A stretch of 30,931 nt of DNA from an uncultured Opitutia bacterium (lineage in GTDB: Bacteria; Verrucomicrobiota; Verrucomicrobiia; Opitutales; Opitutaceae), in the NCBI GenBank assembly GCA_937952235.1, contig CALFZM010000175.1, positions 1 to 30,931 on the forward strand, in the 5' to 3' direction. This document shows positions 1-8,510 of the stretch, one piece after another. The translations under genes were made by a program, and so were the position numbers. Each line of letters begins with the position of its first letter. Positions within the stretch are counted from its first letter, which is position 1. Under the pieces are notes generated by a model. That model was given only the letters and a program-made list of their open reading frames with translations, was not told the DNA's origin and did no database searches.

Positions 1-204
1 CCATTGCCCTGGCCAATGCGTAGGGAACAGCGGAACGAGTGCGAGAACGTGGTCGATACAGAGTGCCCCGCCGATTGGGGCTGACTTGCTGGCGCGGATA
101 AGGCTCCGGCACCAAGCGGCAGGCAGATCACGGCAGCGGAGAGCCGCGAAAGTAAGTCAGGAATAAGTCAGCGTAATTTCGCATCGCGCTTCGGTTGAAA
201 AGCG
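1..204. other. Unassigned sequence at window edge
   Basis: I find no convincing gene here. One plus-strand frame is open from the window edge to a stop near 163, and another reads to a stop near 84, but neither shows a recognisable motif. The minus-strand frames are interrupted. The open stretches could be the tail of a gene that starts outside the window, or chance. The region lies just past the 3' end of the tRNA-Phe gene, a common integration position, but I see no integrase and no repeat of the tRNA 3' end elsewhere in the window. Confidence 0.3.
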
Positions 205-238
205 AAAACCCGCTAAGTCTTGCGACCTAGCGGGTTAA
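205..238 (-). terminator. Intrinsic terminator of tRNA-Phe
   Basis: A 9-bp perfect stem, AACCCGCTA (207-215) pairing with TAGCGGGTT (228-236), begins 5 bases beyond the CCA end of the tRNA on the minus strand. In the tRNA's direction it is followed by a T-containing run (TTTTCGCTTTT). Position and structure fit a Rho-independent terminator, although the T tract is interrupted. Confidence 0.65.
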
Positions 239-241
239 AAG

Positions 242-317
242 TGGTGGCTCAGCCCGGAATCGAACCGGGGACACGAGGATTTTCAGTCCTCTGCTCTACA
301 AACTGAGCTACCGAGCC
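242..317 (-). tRNA. tRNA-Phe (GAA anticodon)
   Basis: The minus strand folds into a full 76-base cloverleaf. The 7-bp acceptor stem is GGCUCGG with CUGAGCC (one G-U pair), the discriminator base is A, and the CCA end is encoded (242-244). The anticodon stem GAGGA/UCCUC encloses the loop CUGAAAA with anticodon GAA, which gives phenylalanine. The T arm is standard (GUUCGAUUC-type loop). The D loop reads AGUUUGUA, so position 18, almost always G, is U here and only G19 remains. All stems are intact, so the gene is probably functional unless this base is a sequencing error. Confidence 0.97.
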
Positions 318-332
318 ACTTGAGGAACGGGG

Positions 333-361
333 AACAAAGTCACGGCCCGGGGGAGCGTCAA
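333..361 (-). promoter_or_regulatory. Probable promoter of tRNA-Phe
   Basis: Reading the minus strand, TTGACG (356-361) is followed after exactly 17 bases by TTTGTT (333-338), and the tRNA begins 15 bases further on. The -35 element matches the sigma-70 consensus at 5 of 6 positions. The -10 element is weak (3 of 6). A GC-rich discriminator follows, as is common for stable-RNA promoters. No other promoter-like element is visible between the yjhG stop and the tRNA. Confidence 0.5.
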
Positions 362-432
362 CGGGAAATTCAGCGTAAAGCACCGCGGCCAGCCGCCCGG
401 GCGATGAGACCGTATTGCCGCAGAGGCCCCGC

Positions 433-2376
433 TCACGCCGTGCGGGCCCCGCGCTCCGCGGCGAGCCCGAGATCGAGCAGGTGCGCAATGCGAGCCGCAT
501 CGTAGACGCATCCGCCCCAGGTGCCGCCGCTCGCGCCTTGGAGCGCCGCCCAGAGCTGGGTATCGACGGGTACCCGCGGGTCGGGTCGGAGTTGCGGGTG
601 ACGGTCGCGCCGGTCGAACTCCGCCGGATCCACGCCGACGATTTCGACCGAGCCGGTCAGGCTGCGGGTGTCGACCTCAAGCCGGATCATGTCGCCGTCG
701 CGCACGCGGGCGATCGGCCCGCCGGCCCAGGCTTCCGGGCTCACGTGGCCGACGCACGCGCCGGTGGAGACGCCCGAGAAGCGTCCGTCGGTGAGGAGCG
801 CGATGCGCTGCCCGTCCTTGGTGTATTTCAGCGCCGACGTGATCTGGTAGGTCTCCGGCATCCCGCAGCCCGGCCCGAGCCCGATCAGCACCATCACGTC
901 GCCGGCCTTCACGCGCGCAGCCTTCACGGCGGCGATGGCGGTGGCTTCGCTCGTGAACACGCGTGCCGGTCCTTCGTGCCGGTAGACGCCGTCGGGGCCG
1001 ACCAGCTCAGGCGCGATCGCGGTGCTTTTCACCAACGCTCCTTCCGGCGCCAGGTTTCCCCGGAGAAACGTGACCGTGCTCGTGAGTCCGCGGGCGCGCG
1101 CCGTCACCGGGTTCATGATCACGTCGTCGGGATCGATGCCATCGAGCGAACGCAGTTTCTCGCGCAGCCGCTGGCGCCGTTCCGAACCCTCCCACCAGGC
1201 CAGGTTCTCGCCCAGCGTGCGACCCGACACGGTGCGCGCGCCGAGGCGCAGGAGGCCCGCGTCGCGCAGGTGCAGCATCACCTCGGGCACCCCTCCGGCG
1301 AGGAACACCTGCACGGTGGCGAAATGCCTCGGGCCGTTGGGCAGGACGTCGACGAGCCTCGGCACCGCGCGGTTGATCCGCGTCCAATCGTCGACGGTGG
1401 GACGCCGCAGCCCGGCCGCGTGCGCGATCGCGGGCACATGCAGGATGAGGTTGGTTGAACCGCCGAAGGCGGCGTGCACCACCATCGCGTTGTGGATGGC
1501 GTCGTCCGTCACGACGTCGCGCGTCGTCGTGCCCGCCTGCTCCAGCGCCTGGAGCGCCCGCGCAGAACGCCGGGCGAGATCCCGCCAGATCTCGGCGCCC
1601 GACGGATTCAGCGCGCCGTGGGGCAGCGCCAGGCCCAATGCCTCCGCCACGACCTGGCTCGTCGCGGCCGTGCCCATGAACTGGCAGCCGCCTCCGGGCG
1701 AGCCGCAGGCCTTGCAACCCATCTCGACCGCGTAGTCGAACGTCACCTCTTCGCGGGCAAACCGCGTCGCGAGCGTCTGCACCTTGCCGGTGTCCTCGGC
1801 CGCCTCGGCGAGAAGCGTCACGCCCCCCGGCACGAGCACCGTCGGCAGGTCGGGCGTCCCCGCGAGCGCCATCAGCATCGCCGGCAGCCCTTTGTCGCAG
1901 GTCGCCACCCCGAGCACGCCGCGGCGCGTCGGCAGCGAGCGGATCAGGCGCCGGAGAACGACTGCCGCGTCATTCCGATAGGGCAGGCTGTCGAGCATGC
2001 CGGCGGTGCCATTCGTGCGGCCGTCGCAGGGATCGCTCACGTAGCCGGCAAACGGGATCGCGCCCGTCTCGCTCAGCGTGCGTGCCGCCTCCTCCATCAG
2101 GAGGCCGACCTCCCAATGGCCCGTATGGTAGCCGAGCGCCACCGGCGTGCCGTCGGGCGCGCGGATGCCGCCCTGCGTGCTGAGGATGAGAAACTGTTTC
2201 CCGCGCAGGAGGCCCGGTTTCCAGCCCATGCCGGCGTTCTGGGTGAGGCCGAAGAGATCGCCGCTGCTCATGTGCCGCAACTGGCCGGGCTCGAGCGGCA
2301 GGGTGCCGGCTGGCCCGGGCGCAGTCGTGCGCAGGGTGTAGATGCGTTCGTCGGGGGAATCGAGCAGGGGGTCCAT
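433..2376 (-). CDS. yjhG: YjhG/YagF-type D-xylonate dehydratase (IlvD/Edd family)
   Basis: This enzyme of about 647 residues closely resembles E. coli YjhG/YagF along its whole length, with shared blocks such as SGDLFG, YVSDPCDGRT, CDKGLPA, GCKACGSPGGGCQF, VHAAFGGSTN, VPRLVDVLPNGP and DGRFSGVSTGAC. The family removes water from D-xylonate and related aldonates to give 2-keto-3-deoxy acids, using an Fe-S cluster. The candidate ligand cysteines lie near residues 117, 160 and 221-231. I prefer the ATG at 2376 because the protein then begins as E. coli YjhG does. An in-frame GTG at 2403 would add nine residues, and neither start has a clear ribosome site. It is the last gene of the pentonate cluster, 40 bases after the dehydrogenase stop. 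Family is certain. D-xylonate is the best substrate guess, and L-arabonate is possible. Confidence 0.93.
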   Translation of the reverse strand: MDPLLDSPDERIYTLRTTAPGPAGTLPLEPGQLRHMSSGDLFGLTQNAGMGWKPGLLRGKQFLILSTQGGIRAPDGTPVALGYHTGHWEVGLLMEEAARTLSETGAIPFAGYVSDPCDGRTNGTAGMLDSLPYRNDAAVVLRRLIRSLPTRRGVLGVATCDKGLPAMLMALAGTPDLPTVLVPGGVTLLAEAAEDTGKVQTLATRFAREEVTFDYAVEMGCKACGSPGGGCQFMGTAATSQVVAEALGLALPHGALNPSGAEIWRDLARRSARALQALEQAGTTTRDVVTDDAIHNAMVVHAAFGGSTNLILHVPAIAHAAGLRRPTVDDWTRINRAVPRLVDVLPNGPRHFATVQVFLAGGVPEVMLHLRDAGLLRLGARTVSGRTLGENLAWWEGSERRQRLREKLRSLDGIDPDDVIMNPVTARARGLTSTVTFLRGNLAPEGALVKSTAIAPELVGPDGVYRHEGPARVFTSEATAIAAVKAARVKAGDVMVLIGLGPGCGMPETYQITSALKYTKDGQRIALLTDGRFSGVSTGACVGHVSPEAWAGGPIARVRDGDMIRLEVDTRSLTGSVEIVGVDPAEFDRRDRHPQLRPDPRVPVDTQLWAALQGASGGTWGGCVYDAARIAHLLDLGLAAERGARTA

Positions 2377-2416
2377 GCGGGAAAAGCGGATCCGCGGCGG
2401 CACGCCGGCGCGGCCG

Positions 2417-4059
2417 TCAGGGACGGCGCGGCTCGCGCGTGGGCGCGCCGCCGCAGGCGGTCAGGTCGAAACCCCCGATGTCGACGAGCCGCAGCAGGCC
2501 CAGGGGGTTGGCGTCCTGGAGTTCGGGCGGGAGCAGGTCGTCGGGCAGGCCCTGGTAGCACACGGGACGGGCGAAGCGCACGATCGCCGCCGTGCCCACC
2601 GACGTGAAGCGGGCGTCCGTGGTCGCCGGATACGGCCCGCCGTGGTGCATCGCCGGGCTGACCTCGACCCCCGTCGGGAAGCCGTTGATCACGATCCGCC
2701 CCGTCTTTCGTTCCAGCAGCTCGAGCAGCGGCCGCGCGGCGACCAGGTCGGCCGGCGTGCCATGCAGCGTGGCGGTGAGCTGCCCTTCGAGGGCGGCGGC
2801 GCAGGCGGCGAGTTCCTCGCCCGAGTCCGCCAGCAGCACGAGCGTGAACGGCCCGAACGCCTCGGTCGCGAGCTCTCCGCGGGCAAGGAAGGCGCGCGCG
2901 GGCGCGGTCGCGACGCTCGGCGGCAGCTCGGTGCGCGCCGGCTCGGCCGGGCCGGCACCCTCGGCGAGCGGAGCGACGCCCGGGGTGCCGGTCACGCGGG
3001 CGCGGTGGGTGACGAACGCGTCGCGAATGCCGCGGGTCAGGAACGTGCCGGAGGGCGCCGCCCGCACGAGCTCGGCCAGCTTGCCGAGGAAGGCGTCGGT
3101 TTCGGGCCCGCGCACGGCAAATATGAGGCCGGGCTTGGTGCAGAACTGGCCGACGCCGAGGGTGAACGAGGCGACCAGGCCCTGGGCCAGCGTCGCCGCA
3201 CGTTCCCGCAGCGCGCCGCGCAGAAGGAAGACGGGATTGAGGCTGCTCATCTCGGCGAACACGGGGATCGGCTGCGGCCGGGCCGCGGCGGCGTTGAAAA
3301 GGGCGCGGCCGGCGGCGTGCGAGCCGGTGAAGCCGACGGCCGTCGCCGCCGGGTGGCGCACGAGCGCGACGCCGAGGGTGGCGCCTTCGCCGTGGACGAG
3401 GGAGAAGACCCCCGGAGGCAGGCCGCAGGCGGCGGCGGCGCGCGCGATCGCGCCGGCGACGAGTTCCGACGTGCCGGGATGGGCGCGGTGCGCCTTCACC
3501 ACCACGGGGCAGCCGGCCGCGTCAGCGCCTCGCGCTCGAAGGGCGACTTGTCGCCGCCCGCCACCGAGAACGCCAGGGGAAAGTTGCTCGAGCCGAAGAC
3601 GACCACCGGCCCCAGCGGCACCAGCATGCGGCGCAGGTCGGGCCGCGGCAGCGGCTGGCGGGCGGGCAGCGCCGGATCGATGCGGGCGTCGACCCACGAC
3701 CCCTCTCGCACGAGCTGCGCGAAGAGGCGCAGCTGGCCGCAGGTGCGGCCGCGCTCGCCGGCGAGCCGCCCCGCCGGGAGGCCCGTCTCGGCCTGCGCCC
3801 GCTGCAGCAGCGGCTCGCCGAGCGCCTCGATTTCCGCGGCGATGGTATCCAGGAACCGGGCACGTTCCGCGCCCGTTCGCCGGCGGTACGCGGCAAGGGC
3901 CTCGGCCGCGGCCGCCATCGCGGCGTCCGCCTCGGCGGCGGCGGCTTCATGGAAGACCGGGTCGAGCAGCGCGGACGTCGCGGGGTTGCAGGCGCGGAAC
4001 GTCGCGCCGCCGGGTCGGCCGGGGTGGCCGGCGATCAGACTGAATCCGTGCAGTTCCAT
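2417..4059 (-). pseudogene. Alpha-ketoglutarate semialdehyde (2,5-dioxovalerate) dehydrogenase, frameshifted
   Basis: Two overlapping minus-strand frames together make one aldehyde dehydrogenase of about 545 residues. The first (from the ATG at 4059) carries the N-terminal NADP-binding part up to LVPLGPVVVFGSSNFPLAFSVAGGD, then meets a TGA around 3496. The second frame resumes at AAGCPVVVKAHRAHPGTSE near 3520 and runs to 2417. It holds VGFTGSHAAGRALF, EMSSLNPVF with the general-base Glu, and GQFCTKPGL with the catalytic Cys. The family oxidises 2-oxoglutarate semialdehyde to 2-oxoglutarate, the last Weimberg step. Between GGD and AGCP lie 32 bases where relatives usually have about 18, so the break looks like a short insertion rather than one slipped base. 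Catalytic residues are otherwise intact. It could be a real inactivation or an assembly error. Confidence 0.85.
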
Positions 4060-4125
4060 GGCAGGGTGGTTGGCGGGTGGGGAGCGGGGGAGGCGGAGCC
4101 GGCCGGCGGCGGGATCGGAGCCCGG

Positions 4126-4953
4126 TCACTGCACGGGATTCACCAGCGTGCCCACGGGCTCGATGGTGATCCGGATCTCGTCGCCGGAGCGGAGGGTGAA
4201 CGCGTCGGGCGGCACCACCCCCGTCCCGGTCATGAGCAGGCAGCCGCGGGGGAACGAGTTCTCCCGGTAAAGCCACTCCGCCAGCGAAGGGAGGGGGCGC
4301 TTGATCTGGCCGACGGTGGTCTGCCCCGCGAAGGCGACGGCGCCGTCCCGCCGGATCTCCAGCGCGATCGCGGTCGACGCGGGCGGCAGCGTATCCGTGA
4401 TCACGAGACACGGCCCCACCGCCGCGCTGCGGTCGTAGACCTTGGCCTGCGGCAGGTAGAGCGGATTCTCGCCCTCGATGTCGCGCGAGCTCATGTCGTT
4501 GCCGATGGTGTAGCCGAAGATGCGGCCGGCGGCGTTGATCGCGAGGGTCAGCTCGGGCTCGGGCACGTTCCACCGGCCGTCGGCGCGGATCCGCACCGGC
4601 GTGCCCGGGGCGGCCACGCGGTGCGGGGTGGCCTTGAAGAAGAGCTCGGGCCGGTCGGCCTCGTAGACGCGGTCGTAGAAGCTGCCGCCGCCCGCGGTCT
4701 TGGATTCCTCCATGCGCGCCGTGCGGCTGCGGAAATAGGTCACGCCGGCCGCCCAGATTTCCTGCGACTGGAGCGGGGCGAGCAGCGCGGCCGGCTCCGG
4801 GACGAGCGTGCCGCCGGCGAGCGCCTCGTGCACGCGGGCCGCGGGCGCGGCGGCGGCAAACACGTCGTCGAGGTCCAGCGGCTGACCGGGGCGGAAGAAG
4901 GTGTCCGCGCGTTCGACGACCAGGCCGCCGGGAGTGGAAAAGAGGCGCAACAT
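4126..4953 (-). CDS. FAH-family 2-keto-3-deoxypentonate dehydratase (XylX/KdaD-like)
   Basis: This is a 275-residue protein of the fumarylacetoacetate hydrolase fold. It contains WAAGVTYFRSR near residue 67, the acidic metal site PEPEL (Glu132, Glu134), FGYTIGNDMSSRDIEGENPLY near 146 with Asp153, and a TGTGVVPPD motif near the C-terminus. Fold members such as Caulobacter XylX and archaeal KdaD dehydrate 2-keto-3-deoxypentonates to 2-oxoglutarate semialdehyde. That reaction fits exactly between the dehydratase and dehydrogenase genes downstream. The gene starts 17 bases after the SDR stop and is followed 66 bases later by the dehydrogenase. The fold is clear. The reaction is inferred mainly from the neighbours, and a generic FAH hydrolase cannot be ruled out. 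Confidence 0.85.
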   Translation of the reverse strand: MLRLFSTPGGLVVERADTFFRPGQPLDLDDVFAAAAPAARVHEALAGGTLVPEPAALLAPLQSQEIWAAGVTYFRSRTARMEESKTAGGGSFYDRVYEADRPELFFKATPHRVAAPGTPVRIRADGRWNVPEPELTLAINAAGRIFGYTIGNDMSSRDIEGENPLYLPQAKVYDRSAAVGPCLVITDTLPPASTAIALEIRRDGAVAFAGQTTVGQIKRPLPSLAEWLYRENSFPRGCLLMTGTGVVPPDAFTLRSGDEIRITIEPVGTLVNPVQ

Positions 4954-4970
4954 GGGAGGGGAGCGGCGCG

Positions 4971-5768
4971 TCAGCGGTTCTTTTTCGCGGCCTTGCGCAC
5001 GTTGCTCGCCGGCACCATGCCCTGGACCGTCCATCCGCCGTCGACGTAGAACGTCTGGCCGGTGACGTAGCTCGATTCCTGCGACGCGAGGAAAAGCGCG
5101 GGCCCGACCATCTCGTCGGCTTCGGCGGTGCGGCCGAGCGGGATCATCGCGCCCCACACCTTCCGGTATTCCGGGTCGTCGCGCAGGTTGCGCTCCACGT
5201 TGACCGGGCCGGGAGCGAAGGTGTTCACCCGGATGCCGAGCGGCGCGAGCTCGATCGCAAGCTGTTTGGTGAGCCCGTGAATGCCGGCCTTGCTCGTGCC
5301 GTAGGCGACCAGGTTGGTGACGGCAAGCTGGGCGCACTGCGTCGAGACGTTCACGATGCTGCCCGCGGTCTTCGTCTCGCGCATCCAGCGGGCGGCCGCG
5401 AGGGAGCAGAAGAACGTGCCCTTGAGATTGGTGTCGAGGACCACGTCCCACTTTGCCTCCGTGGTGTCGAAGAAGCTGGCCCAACCGGTGAGGCCGGCGT
5501 TGTTGATCAGGACGTCGAGGCGGGGAAAAGCCTTCCGGGCCCGCACGAACATGCGCTCGATCTGCTTCACGCGGGCCAGATCGGCACCGACGATCAGCGC
5601 GCGCCGCCCCAGGGAGCGGATTTCCTGCGCGGCGGACTCGGCACCGGCGCGATCCGAGTGGTAGTTGAGGATCACGTCGGCGCCCTCGCGGGCGCAGGCG
5701 AGGGCGAGGGTGCGGCCGATGCCCTTGGAGGCACCGGTGATCAGGACGGTTTTGCCGGAAAGACGCAT
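4971..5768 (-). CDS. SDR-family oxidoreductase, candidate pentose/sugar dehydrogenase
   Basis: This 265-residue classical short-chain dehydrogenase has the nucleotide motif TGASKGIG (11-18), NNAG (89-92), the catalytic triad Ser142, Tyr156 and Lys160 (YGTSK), and the C-terminal FYVDGGW. A 15-residue lysine-rich tail follows. It opens the group of closely spaced pentonate genes. In the Caulobacter pathway an SDR (XylB) oxidises xylose to the lactone, so a role as aldose 1-dehydrogenase is plausible. Alternatively it may interconvert sugar acids, like gluconate 5-dehydrogenases. Its start lies only 32 bases after the SNF2 helicase stop, leaving little room for a separate promoter. Confidence 0.88.
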   Translation of the reverse strand: MRLSGKTVLITGASKGIGRTLALACAREGADVILNYHSDRAGAESAAQEIRSLGRRALIVGADLARVKQIERMFVRARKAFPRLDVLINNAGLTGWASFFDTTEAKWDVVLDTNLKGTFFCSLAAARWMRETKTAGSIVNVSTQCAQLAVTNLVAYGTSKAGIHGLTKQLAIELAPLGIRVNTFAPGPVNVERNLRDDPEYRKVWGAMIPLGRTAEADEMVGPALFLASQESSYVTGQTFYVDGGWTVQGMVPASNVRKAAKKNR

Positions 5769-5800
5769 GGGCGGGACGGGCGGTGGAAAGCGGAAGGTTC

Positions 5801-8245
5801 CTACTGGAGCAAGGACTTGAGTTCGGCGAGGGAAAGTTTCGCCGCCGCGGCATCGCTCGCCTCGAACACGCCGGCGAGCAGCGCGCGCTTCTCCTCCTGC
5901 AGCGCGAGCACCTTTTCCTCGACGGTGCCGGCGGCGATCAGCTTGTAGCTCGTCACCACCCGCGTCTGGCCGATGCGGTGCGCCCGATCCGTGGCCTGGG
6001 CCTCGGCCGCCGGATTCCACCAGGGATCGAAGTGCACGACCGTGTCCGCCCCGGTGAGGTTCAGTCCCGTGCCGCCGGCTTTGAGCGAGAGGAGAAAGAC
6101 CGGGATGTCGGCCGAACCCTGGAAACGATCGACCTCCGCCTGCCGCGCGCGGGCGGGCATCGCGCCGTCGAGGTAGCACGCGGCGATCCCCTGGGCCTCG
6201 AGCTCGGCGCGGAGCAGGCCGAGGAGCGACGTGAACTGGGAGAAGACGAGCACCCGGTGCCCGTCGTCGATCGCCTCGGCAAGCAGCTCGGTGAAGGCGT
6301 TGAGCTTGGCCGAATCGGCGAATCCGGCGGCGGGTGCCGCCGCCCTCGGCTCGTCGCGGGCCGGCGCGAGCCGCGGATCGCAGCAGATCTGGCGCAGGCG
6401 CAGCAGTTGCGTCAGGGCCGCGAACTTCAACCTTGCCTCGCTGGCGCCGCCGGCCTCGAGGTCGAAGAGATCGCGCTCGGACTGCTCCTGCGCCTCGCGG
6501 TAAAGCCGCGCCTGCGGAGGGGTGAGTTCGCACCAGAGGACGTGCTCGAGCCGGGCGGGCAGCTCGGGCGCAACGGCCTGCTTGGTGCGACGCAGGATGT
6601 AGGGCGCGGTCTGCGCCCGCAGCCGCTCGTCGTACCAGGCGCGCTCGTCGCCGCGCAGACCGGCGGGGATCCGCGGCAGGTAGCCGGGGAGGAGGAATTC
6701 GAACAGCGAACGCAGGTCGTCGAGCGAGTTCTCGAGCGGGGTGCCGGTGAGCAGGAAGCGCGCGCGGGCGGGGAGGGAGCGTAGCGCCGCCGCATTCTGC
6801 GACCGGCGGTTCTTGATGTGCTGGGCCTCGTCCGCGATCACGGTGTCGAACTCCATCGCGGCGAAGAGCGCCTGGTCGCGCGCGACGGTGCCGTAGCTCG
6901 TGATGATGAGATCCCAGTCGCCGGCGGCGGCCGCGGACGCGAGCCGGCGATCCCCGTGGTGGACGAAGGTGCGGAGCTGCGGCGCGAAGCGCACGGCCTC
7001 GCGGCGCCAGTTCTCCAGGAGGCTGGCGGGGCAGACCACGAGGTGGGGGCCGGCGCGCGGGGGAGCGGCGGTCCCTGTGCCGGAACTTCGGATACCCGGG
7101 GGCGCGGCGGCGGCTTCCTCCGCCCGCAGCGCGGCCAGGAGCGCCAGCGCCTGCAGCGTCTTGCCGAGGCCCATTTCGTCGGCCAGGATGCCGCCGAGCC
7201 GGTGCCGGTGGAGGTGAAGCAGCCAGGCGGCGCCCAGCCGCTGGTAGGGGCGAAGCAGGGCGGCGAGCGCCGGCGGCACCGGCGCCGGCGCGAGCGCGGA
7301 AACCTGGCGCAGCGCGCTCGTGCGGCTCTGCCAGGCGGCGGGCGGCTGGAAGCCCGGCGAGAGCGCCTCGAGGATGTCCTGCGCCTCGGCGGCGCGGGCG
7401 GCGCCGATCCGCTGCGTGCGGCGCGGCGCGAGGCCGGCCTGCGGATCGCCGCTCAGGGCGCGCTGGGCCCGCGCCAGCCTTTCGAGTTGCGCCGCGTCGA
7501 GCAGATAGATCCGGCCGTCGCACTCCAGGTACCCGCGGTTGCCCGCGACCGCGGCCCGCACGGCGGCCTCGTCGGCCGCTCCCGCCTGCAGGGCGAGGGT
7601 GACGGAGAAATCCTCGCCTGCCGGCACGACCGTGGCCGCGATCCCGGCGGCGCGCAGATGCGCGGTGTTGCGCTCGAAGCTGGCGGTGGCGCGCGCGCCG
7701 AAATCGCCGCGCAGGCGCGCGAGGTGCGCCGCGAGGAAGTTCAGCACCTTGTGGCGGTCGCGCAGCCACCACCGGCGGTTGGACGGCTCGAGGGTGAAGC
7801 CGTTATCCTTGAGGAGGGATAACGCCTCCGCATACCGCGGGTGCTCGCGCGACGGCAGGGCGATCGCGAGGAAGTGCTCCGAGCCGTCGAGCTCCAGCGG
7901 CGCCGCGCTCGGGACGCCCCGCGCCGGGGGCGCCGCCGGGCCCGCCGCGGGCGCGCCGGACGGCGCGGGCGCGGCGACGAGGTCGGCGTGGCGCCAGGCG
8001 ACCGGGCGTCCTGCCTCCATGAATACCGGTTGCGCGCCCGCCGCCGCGGCGAGTTCCCGCAGCTGCGCGCGGGTGAGCTGGATGAAGGCCGGGGGCCGGG
8101 CGCCGCCGCACCACCGCTGCAGCAGCGCGAGCGCCGGCAGCAGCGCGTCCGCGGGCGCCTGCTGCAGGTCCACCTCCACGCGCAGCGGCACCGCGTCGCG
8201 CGCGGCGGCGGCGGCCAGGTTGGGCGGGAGGTGCAGGCGGAGCAT
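5801..8245 (-). CDS. SNF2-family DEAD/DEAH-box helicase (Swi2/Snf2 ATPase)
   Basis: This 814-residue protein has a complete Snf2 ATPase in its C-terminal half. Motif I is DEMGLGKT (356-363), motif Ia is VVCPASLL (403-410), motif II is DEAQHIKN (472-479), and motif III is LLTGTPLENS. VLVFSQFTS is near 666, motif V is SLKAGGTGLNLT (720-731), and motif VI is DRAHRIGQ (753-760). The first 320 residues are alanine-rich and correspond to the poorly characterised N-terminal region of bacterial Snf2 proteins. No SWIM zinc-finger cysteines are evident. An Ala/Pro/Gly-rich insert (about 376-400) separates motifs I and Ia. Bacterial members are thought to displace proteins from DNA or RNA polymerase during stress, but the target of this one is unknown. 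Confidence 0.95.
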   Translation of the reverse strand: MLRLHLPPNLAAAAARDAVPLRVEVDLQQAPADALLPALALLQRWCGGARPPAFIQLTRAQLRELAAAAGAQPVFMEAGRPVAWRHADLVAAPAPSGAPAAGPAAPPARGVPSAAPLELDGSEHFLAIALPSREHPRYAEALSLLKDNGFTLEPSNRRWWLRDRHKVLNFLAAHLARLRGDFGARATASFERNTAHLRAAGIAATVVPAGEDFSVTLALQAGAADEAAVRAAVAGNRGYLECDGRIYLLDAAQLERLARAQRALSGDPQAGLAPRRTQRIGAARAAEAQDILEALSPGFQPPAAWQSRTSALRQVSALAPAPVPPALAALLRPYQRLGAAWLLHLHRHRLGGILADEMGLGKTLQALALLAALRAEEAAAAPPGIRSSGTGTAAPPRAGPHLVVCPASLLENWRREAVRFAPQLRTFVHHGDRRLASAAAAGDWDLIITSYGTVARDQALFAAMEFDTVIADEAQHIKNRRSQNAAALRSLPARARFLLTGTPLENSLDDLRSLFEFLLPGYLPRIPAGLRGDERAWYDERLRAQTAPYILRRTKQAVAPELPARLEHVLWCELTPPQARLYREAQEQSERDLFDLEAGGASEARLKFAALTQLLRLRQICCDPRLAPARDEPRAAAPAAGFADSAKLNAFTELLAEAIDDGHRVLVFSQFTSLLGLLRAELEAQGIAACYLDGAMPARARQAEVDRFQGSADIPVFLLSLKAGGTGLNLTGADTVVHFDPWWNPAAEAQATDRAHRIGQTRVVTSYKLIAAGTVEEKVLALQEEKRALLAGVFEASDAAAAKLSLAELKSLLQ

Positions 8246-8510
8246 GCGGCGGCGGAGAAGGAAACCGGCCCGCTGCAGGGTGCAATCCGCCGTTCGAGCA
8301 AGATGAGAATTGCTGTCAGAAACGGCGACACGTGTCAGGGCGCCTTACACTTCGGTCTGTCCGACGGGGGCGCTACGTACGCCCTGGCGCCGCGGGCGTG
8401 GAACTACGTACGCGGCCTAAAGCGCGGAGCGATCCGGTTTAGCGCCGGGGCAGGAGGCGAATCTTAAAAAAGTTATTCACAACGGTGCACAGAGCACGGT
8501 TCGTGCGGTC
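8246..8510. other. Divergent intergenic region, 264 bases
   Basis: This gap lies between the minus-strand helicase start and the plus-strand secreted protein. It holds two copies of CTACGTACG (8373-8381 and 8404-8412), each containing the palindrome TACGTA and spaced 31 bases apart. It also has the palindrome ACACGTGT near 8328 and a single TTATTCACA (8473-8481) in the only AT-rich stretch, which resembles a DnaA box. I cannot define a confident promoter for either gene. The paired sites are spaced about three helical turns apart, as for a dimeric regulator, but this is speculative. Confidence 0.35.

Noticed and set aside
1..241. An integrated element at the tRNA-Phe 3' end.
   Set aside because: No integrase is recognisable in this short flank and no second copy of the tRNA 3' end was found in the window.
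2417..3697. A separate dehydrogenase-like gene starting at 3697.
   Set aside because: Its first 55 or so residues are an out-of-frame reading of the upstream dehydrogenase part. Both frames are fragments of one gene.
8473..8481. Replication origin suggested by TTATTCACA.
   Set aside because: It is a single DnaA-box-like site with no cluster, no dnaA or dnaN gene and no AT-rich unwinding region.
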